This document shows positions 58,001 through 64,000 of a stretch of DNA of 64,000 nucleotides, piece by piece. The stretch lies in contig JAJNNQ010000009.1 of assembly GCA_027886175.1 (NCBI GenBank), positions 20,991,501 to 21,055,500 on the forward strand, written 5' to 3'. Under the pieces are notes generated by a model, which saw only the letters and a program-made list of their open reading frames with translations, searched no databases and was not told where the DNA came from. The stretch comes from Phylloscopus collybita. Its lineage: Eukaryota; Chordata; Aves; Passeriformes; Phylloscopidae. Position 1 is the first letter of the stretch. Each line of letters begins with the position of its first letter. A program made the position numbers and the translations under genes.

Positions 58001-60354
58001 TGGGAATGGAATAATAATCCCTCTCCTGCTCCAGCAGTGTTGTGATTAGGTTAAACAATGAACATGGAAACGTTGAGTGGGGTTTGGTTTGTTTGTTTGT
58101 TTTTTAATTAAAACAGAGCAGTGACTTTGGTATTGAATGCCCAAACACAGAGTCGTTGTCCTGGCAAAGACATAAATTAGTCTCTCTTTATTTCTGTATA
58201 ATGTTGGTCAGAAATTCCACCATAGCTGAGATCTAAATACAGAACTGCCACACTATAACCTACCTTTCTGGGTTAGCATATCATAACACATTAATGATTT
58301 AATATTTCAATGATTCAGGAAGCAGATGAAATAATCTAAAAAAATTACTTTCACTTTGAGGCTTATTCTGTAGATTATATTGAATTTCTCGGCCTCAAGT
58401 GAAAAGAGACCATCCAAAAATTAAATTGAAAGAAGGCAGGTAGTAAGCTACAGAATATGGAAAAAATCTCTGCTATAATGCCGACGAGTATTATAGTAGT
58501 ACTCTATGATTTTATGATTCATTCTCCATTTCTGTCAATTCAGACAAGACTATTCACAACTGATTTCCAAATGACACCTTATAATGATGTTACATGCAAA
58601 CCACCCCAATTGCCTGCTCTTAGCAGGAAAGACTTTGCTATCCATCCTTAGGACGAGAGAAAATCCTAAGGTCATCCTAATACCTTGCTTTTACCAAATA
58701 TTCACTCCTGTTTTGTAATGTAACAGCCGAACTGCTTGAACATAGCCTACATATTACTCTGCTGAATACAGAACCAGATGTACAATTGGTACTGTGGACT
58801 AACTGCTGTAAGGTAGAGACTCTTATTCCAGAGGATCTCTTCAATTCAGTGACAGTATGAGCTGCCACTGGCATTGTTTGTATGCCTACATACTATAAAG
58901 ACAGATGAACAATATATTAAAAAACAAAATAAGCATATTACCATTAATCACATGGCATTAACCCTTCAGACTTACCACTCAGACTTACCAGTGCAATCAC
59001 TGGAAGTAGATTAATACAGTCCATGAACGCCATGCATACTTCCATGTTCTGCTAAATGTAGCCAAATGTCTTTTCATCTTTATTTATATTTATCTATTTA
59101 TTAAAAGGCAAGTATCTTTTCTGAAACCCATTAGAAAGATGATGAAATAGTAATAACAAACATCAGTGAAATCTGAGTGGAAGTGTTCAATCTCTAATGC
59201 TTATTTATTCCAAAACCATTTGCAGTATTACCATAGTGAAACAATATAAGTGAAATCAGTTACTGAAAATTGAAAGATAAAAAATTAGAAAATGCTAAGG
59301 GTAAAAGTCTTAAATTCAAATAAGTAGTTTAGGAACTTACAAACTGTATGCATCCTTGTATCCAAACAAACAGACATACCCATTCATAGATATATAACGT
59401 TAATTTCACCCTTAGATGATAACTTTGTGTTACAACAGTGATTAACAATGTCTTGCATTGTTAATGTTTTGCTGTTCTATAACATGCATGGTCATGTAAA
59501 GATTCTGCAAAACTGACAGTGCAAGATCCACGTTACAGTCAAAATTACTAACTGTCATGGGTTAAACAATCTCCAGCTACCATGATTCCTCCTAAGATAC
59601 TGCTCTTACTCTTACACAAGCTCCGCTGAAGAGCAGAGGGAAATCCCTAGGGCCACTTTAGATTTAATTTTCAATAAATATATCTAACATTAATAAATTA
59701 CCCAGAATTCCCTGACACTTAAATTCTCACTGAAAGACCTTCAAAAGAAACTTACTATGTAAGGCTACAAACATTTGGTATGAGAAACTTCAGAGACTAA
59801 TGCCTGCTAAATATCTAAGTCATGTAGCATGATCGGTATTTGTGAAACGCACTTCTGAAAACTGCGGCTTTGCCCTGTGACCTCTTGGAATAGCTCTCCC
59901 CAGTGGCTCACAATGTGCTGGTTTGCCTCCTGTGTTAAAAGTTAACTTCTCTCGTTGGCAGACTAGTGATAGAAATGATGATATGATGAACCGTGGAATT
60001 GCCTTTAATCACTGTAAAGGGCATGCTTCGTCTTAAAATGAGGTGGCAAGAGGAATGGGTATGAAGAGTTACAGAGAAAAAGAACCACAGGCTGTTGGGA
60101 AGAGCCTGAAACTCTGCTCAACCAAGTGTTTCACCAACTGACTGGAAATGTGCGCACGCACCGCCGGCTGCTGTCAGGGGCATTTCCTGTCAACACAGCG
60201 ATAACGGAGGTGCCAAGCGGTATCTGAAAAGCTACATCTCGGTTTAATTCCGCAACCCCACGGGTCAGTAAGTGCTCGCTTTGAGGAAGGATTAGACTTT
60301 CTAAAAAAAAAAATTAATAAATTTTTATGCCAGCTCAGCAACTAGATTAATTTG
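55014..60354. other. Region between TLR1B and FAM114A1
   Basis: AT-rich DNA, probably including TLR1B non-coding 5' exons and its promoter. I could not locate them. A 16-A run is at 56380-56395. All open frames are short and unremarkable. Confidence 0.45.
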
Positions 60355-60556
60355 GACTTTTTATCTCAGAGGATGGTTGAGCACTGAACCGGCTTCCCAG
60401 TGAAGCAGCCACAGCACCAAGCTTGTCCTAGTCCAGGAAGCGTTTGAAGACAATGCTCTCAGGAACGTGGTGTGATTCTTGAGGTGTCCTACACCGGGCC
60501 GGGAGTTGGACCTGATAGTTCCCTTCCAACTCAGCCTATTTTATGATTCTATGAAA
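60355..60556 (+). mobile_element. CR1 LINE 3' end next to the FAM114A1 CpG island
   Basis: Contains 'tctcagaggatggttgagcactg', 'ccggcttcccagtgaagcagccacagcacc', 'gggagttggacctgatagttcccttccaactcagcc' and ends TTTTATGATTCTATG, the CR1 terminus. It matches the copy in the KLF3 3' UTR over most of its length and ends right at the CpG island. Confidence 0.92.
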
Positions 60557-61720
60557 TTCACCCCTTTTCGGCCTCAGCACGGACGCGGAGGTACCGCCGG
60601 CCCTGAGGGAAGCGCTGCTGCTGCCGACGCGCCCTGCGGGGCCCCGCCGGGGGCCGTGAGGGGCGGACATGGCGGCCGGGGCGGCTCCCAGCGCTGGGTC
60701 AGAGGAGCCTGGAGTCCAGGGACGGCTCGGCAGCGGCGCGGCAATGGCCTTTAACAACAGGCGGCCGCCTCACACAGCCGGAAGGAGAGCGAGGGACAAA
60801 AGCCAGCCCTCCCTCCTCCCTGGGGCTGGCCCGGGCTGTCTGGCCCGCTTTGCCTCCTCCCCCCGCTGCTGCCGACGTGGCGGGGCGGGGAAGGGAAGGA
60901 GCCGGGGGCGCGCCGGTCGGGGCACTGCTGACCGGTAAGGAGCACGGCGATTTCTCTGCTTTCTGCCGCTTTTGATACTGGCTGCGCCACACAGCTCTGT
61001 CCAGAGGGGAATTTCGAAAAGGGAAAAAAAGAAAAGGAGAAGCGGGAAGTTGTGGCCAGTTGCGGGAGCGACGCCCCGGCTGCTCCTGCCCCGCCTGGGG
61101 CAGGGGGCAGAGGGCAGCGGGGCAGGGGCAGCTGCCGGCGGCGGGCGCCAGGGGAGGTTGCCTGCGCTCGCCGTGCCCGCAGCGTCCCGCGGGCGTCGAG
61201 CGAGAGTGGAGCAAGGTGCCGTCGCCAAAAATGTTATTCCTCCCTGCTGCTGTTCGGGGACGGTGATTCGTGCCCGAAGGCGCCCGGCGGCGGCTGGGCT
61301 TTCCGTTCTAGGAGAGATGAAACTCCTCAGACGAACGCTCGGCAGGTGCCGCCACCGTCGGTCCCCTCAGCGCGGCTGGTTGGTGCGGACCGGGTACTCC
61401 CCTGCCACCAGGCCGGGCCGCCTTAACATCATCCTCACGAACTCCCCGTAGAGTAATTCCCTTTGGGCGGAGCTGTCCGAGTTGATTTGGATCAGGACAG
61501 TCTCACGGATGAGAGGTTGAATGGCGCTGACCCCGGGTGCAGCACGGCTCTTGTGTTCTGACAGACGCGGTAATTTGCTGTTACGTGCCATGCTCCTGGA
61601 AGGAAGGTTCAGCAGGCAACTGGAGGGACCGTGGTCCGAGTGGTACCCAAAGAAGACCCAGTACTGCAAAAATCCATGTGCACGTCTGTGTGATCCTTTA
61701 AAAAGTGCTAGGCTTACTCA
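60557..61720 (+). promoter_or_regulatory. FAM114A1: CpG island, probable FAM114A1 promoter
   Basis: Strong rise in G+C and CpG density, with GC boxes (for example 60889-60896) and a YY1-like CATGGCGGCC at 60668-60677. A donor ACCG followed by GTAAGG begins at 60935, suggesting a non-coding first exon ending at 60934. It lies about 2.5 kb upstream of the first coding exon on the same strand. Long open frames inside are composition artefacts. Confidence 0.7.
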
Positions 61721-63391
61721 GAGCTAATGCCCATTCAAAATTATGAAGTATGTGTGTAAAGGTTTTACAGGTTTTAACAGAGGATCCTCGTATCTCATGA
61801 TGGAATTTGGTTTACAAATACGAAAATTTTCTTTAGGTGATGCTGCCCATCACACAGTAATGTTAAAACAATAGCAATACTTCCCTGCACTAAAACACTT
61901 TATAATAGTTGCGGTATTTTTAATAGAAAGCTGTGAAAGGCAAAGATTCTGACTTGAGAATTCATGTTTTCTGAAGATAATTAAGGTACAGTGCAAGCTG
62001 AAGTAATACAAGCCGTAGCAAGTGCTTACTTTTTTACTTATGTTTCTTGTTCACTGATCCAAAGTGCACTCTTGGAACTGTTTAAACAAGTGATCTACTT
62101 TCACATTAGATAAACAGGCTGCTAAAGCTATAGCTATATACAGTTCTGTAGACTTTAATAAAATATACTCATCTAAATACATGCTTCTCAGGCAAATATC
62201 TCCTAAATCCCTAAATTATGTTTTGCTTTTTGTCTTTTTTTCCCCCCCTCTGTTCTTCAGTCTCTTACAGGACCTCATACTTTGCATCTGACAGATGCAA
62301 ACCTTTGGGCCATATTTCATTAATACAAGAATCAATGCAAAGGCAGCATCCACAGAGAGGACTGTACAAGTGTTTTTATGCCGTGCAACTCAACATTTTG
62401 TAATCTCTCTGTCAAGGATTTTCTTCTGAGTGCCAAGTATACTGTTGTTAACAACAGGTAAGTGTTAGTAATCACAGATCAGCAGTCCTTTCGGACCCTG
62501 GCAGTGCCACTCGTTAATCAGCTGCAGATCTTACTCTACGGCTTTATCTTTGTGCATCCTCAACCTGATGACTGCACAATGGTGGAAAATACCTCCAAAA
62601 TTACATTGGAAGATAAGGAATAAATAAGGGAAAACTGTACAAAAACAAACAAACAAAAAACCCCCCGCAAAACAAAAAACAGTAATTACCTCATACAAGC
62701 TTACCTTGGTTTCAGAATAGAAATTTAATCACACAGCTGGAATTTTTGGAGATGGTGGGACGTGTCACACTCCTCAAAGAGCAGGACTTGGGGACAAGTG
62801 ATACAGAAACAGTGTGAGCAATGGCTATGCTATGGCTGTGTCTATGAAATGGCTCTAGGGCCCATGGCCTGCCATATTCACAGATTATTCCCCTTCTCAA
62901 GCACATGAATATCACCACAATTTTAGTTACAGAGAGTTATCCTCCCCCCTCAGTCAGCAGGCTGTGGGGTCCTGCATATGTCACAGTCATGAAGGGGAGA
63001 GCAAGAGCTGCTTGGCTGTTGCAGCTCAGATTATTTTGTTCTATAATGGTCTTTCATACACACCTGATGGTGAATATAGAAATCAACCATGTGGAAACTG
63101 TTACATTTGACTTCTCCAGGCAAGTTAATATCCTTTCACCCTCACTAAACCATATTTTGGAAAACATGAGTGCTATTCTTCATGTTTGAGTGGGATCTTG
63201 CAGAGTGAGTGGAGTTTTTACAATATTATCCTGATCCCAGTGCCAGAGGGATGCATGTGTGACAGTGCTCCGTGCTTTAGGAGGTCAAGGCTGTATTGTT
63301 TTTCAGCAGTAGCATATGGTAAACACTGTGTATTTTATAATAAACATTCAAATGTTTACGGTACCTAAAAGACTTTACTTTCTATATTCAG
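61721..63391 (+). other. FAM114A1: FAM114A1 5' intronic region
   Basis: AT-rich DNA between the CpG island and the first coding exon. Apart from the candidate exon at 62261-62457 nothing stands out. Confidence 0.5.
62261..62457 (+). other. Candidate non-coding FAM114A1 exon
   Basis: A long pyrimidine tract ends TGTTCTTCAG at 62260 (a second AG ends at 62270), and AACAACAG followed by GTAAGTGTT makes a near-consensus donor at 62458. Between them is an ATG-initiated frame ending in TAA, so it would act as 5' UTR with a small upstream ORF. No transcript evidence. Confidence 0.4.
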
Positions 63392-63399
63392 AACTGAAA

Positions 63400-63747
63400 A
63401 TGTCTGAAGACATATCTGATGGCACCCCATCTGAAGAAAAACCTGAAATAATGGAAATGCCCAGCAATGAGGTATTGCCTCACGAATCAGTACCACACCT
63501 CGTAGAAGCTGAGATTTTGCATGAGTCTTCACAAGATCAACATGGACAGGTCACTCAGAATGACCGTAATAGAGAGGAAGGAGACGTCATTAATGAAAAC
63601 CCTTTGACTGAAAAACTTGAAAGCTTGCCTTCCAGCCTGCCTTCCAATGAAGAGACAACTGAAGTTGTGCCCACTGAGTGCATTGAAACTGTAAGCCTTG
63701 ATGCAGAACCTGAATTGGAAGAAACACTGCATGAGCAAAGCAATCCA
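63400..63747 (+). CDS. FAM114A1: FAM114A1 (NOXP20) first coding exon, partial gene
   Basis: FAM114A1 is a cytoplasmic protein of poorly known biochemical role, reported as NOXP20 in neuronal development. The acceptor TCTATATTCAG ends at 63391 and the ATG follows eight bases later. The exon encodes 116 residues and ends in phase 0 at GTAAGG (63748). The protein begins MSEDISDGTPSEEKPEIMEM, an acidic, disordered Ser/Glu-rich segment, and ends with ECIETVSLDAEPELEE, which matches the corresponding part of mammalian FAM114A1 as I recall it (ECIDSVSLEAEP). The remaining exons lie to the right of the window. An upstream in-frame Met at 63316 is intronic. The order TLR cluster (-) then FAM114A1 (+) agrees with vertebrate synteny. 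Confidence 0.88.
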
Positions 63748-64000
63748 GTAAGGAATACTTTATTTTCTGTAAAACCCTCTTCTCCCTGCATTGTAAGGAC
63801 AGAATTTTGTATAACGTACATACTGTTTTTCACAAAAACCAAGGGAGCTACACAGAAAACTTGCATAGGGATAAATTAAATTGCAACATCAAGCTTTTGA
63901 AAACTAGGAATAGTTTAATTTCACTTTGCCAGTATGATATTAATTTGGTTTTTCAAGTCTGGTTACAGTAAAACTTGCATTGTGTAGAGGTGGTATATTA
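63748..64000 (+). other. FAM114A1: FAM114A1 intron, continuing past the window
   Basis: AT-rich sequence following the donor at 63748. The open frame that continues to 63879 is intronic read-through. Confidence 0.7.

Noticed and set aside
63316..63399. Upstream in-frame Met extension of FAM114A1
   Set aside because: A splice acceptor ends at 63391, so these codons are intronic, and the protein family starts at MS followed by acidic residues.
63748..63879. Continuation of the FAM114A1 open frame
   Set aside because: It follows a consensus donor GTAAGG and loses the acidic character of the exon.

Overview
The window looks like bird nuclear DNA. Its gene order, KLF3 (+) then TLR1-family genes (-) then FAM114A1 (+), is the order known from vertebrate 4p14-type synteny (avian chromosome 4). 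It carries CR1 LINE 3' ends and LTR families that I associate with birds, probably a songbird. The species cannot be told from the sequence alone.

Layout. 1-9.6 kb is intergenic DNA with one solo LTR, an old CR1-like fragment and a reverse-oriented LTR. 9.64-11.7 kb is a CpG-island promoter with the probable non-coding first exon of KLF3. KLF3 then runs to about 38.2 kb: five coding exons (21783-21839, 27104-27599, 28480-28630, 32896-33056, 34165-34346; 348 residues by my joining) and a 3' UTR of nearly 4 kb that contains a CR1 fragment. 38.2-42.2 kb is intergenic with a long reverse CR1. Two tandem minus-strand Toll-like receptor genes follow: TLR1A (821 aa, 42204-44669) and the short-ectodomain TLR1B (653 aa from its first ATG, 52983-54944), separated by about 8 kb that holds an LTR. 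From 55.0 kb to 60.3 kb I see little but AT-rich intergenic or intronic DNA. A second CpG island at 60.56-61.7 kb is the likely FAM114A1 promoter, and the first FAM114A1 coding exon is at 63400-63747. The gene continues beyond the window.

The genes. KLF3 is a CtBP-recruiting transcriptional repressor. TLR1A and TLR1B are cell-surface receptors expected to pair with TLR2 and sense bacterial lipopeptides through MyD88. FAM114A1 is a poorly characterised cytoplasmic protein. They are linked by ancient synteny, not by pathway.

Most notable observation. About 1.21 kb of the two TLR genes (42278-43490 against 53021-54233) differs at only five bases without any indel, while the sequence on both sides is strongly diverged. 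The tract is GC-rich in AT-rich surroundings, the pattern expected from recent, GC-biased gene conversion. Both TLR leaders also carry upstream ORFs, one of which overlaps the start codon in a TAATG stop-start arrangement. Exon-like segments without a known counterpart lie in KLF3 intron 1 and upstream of FAM114A1.
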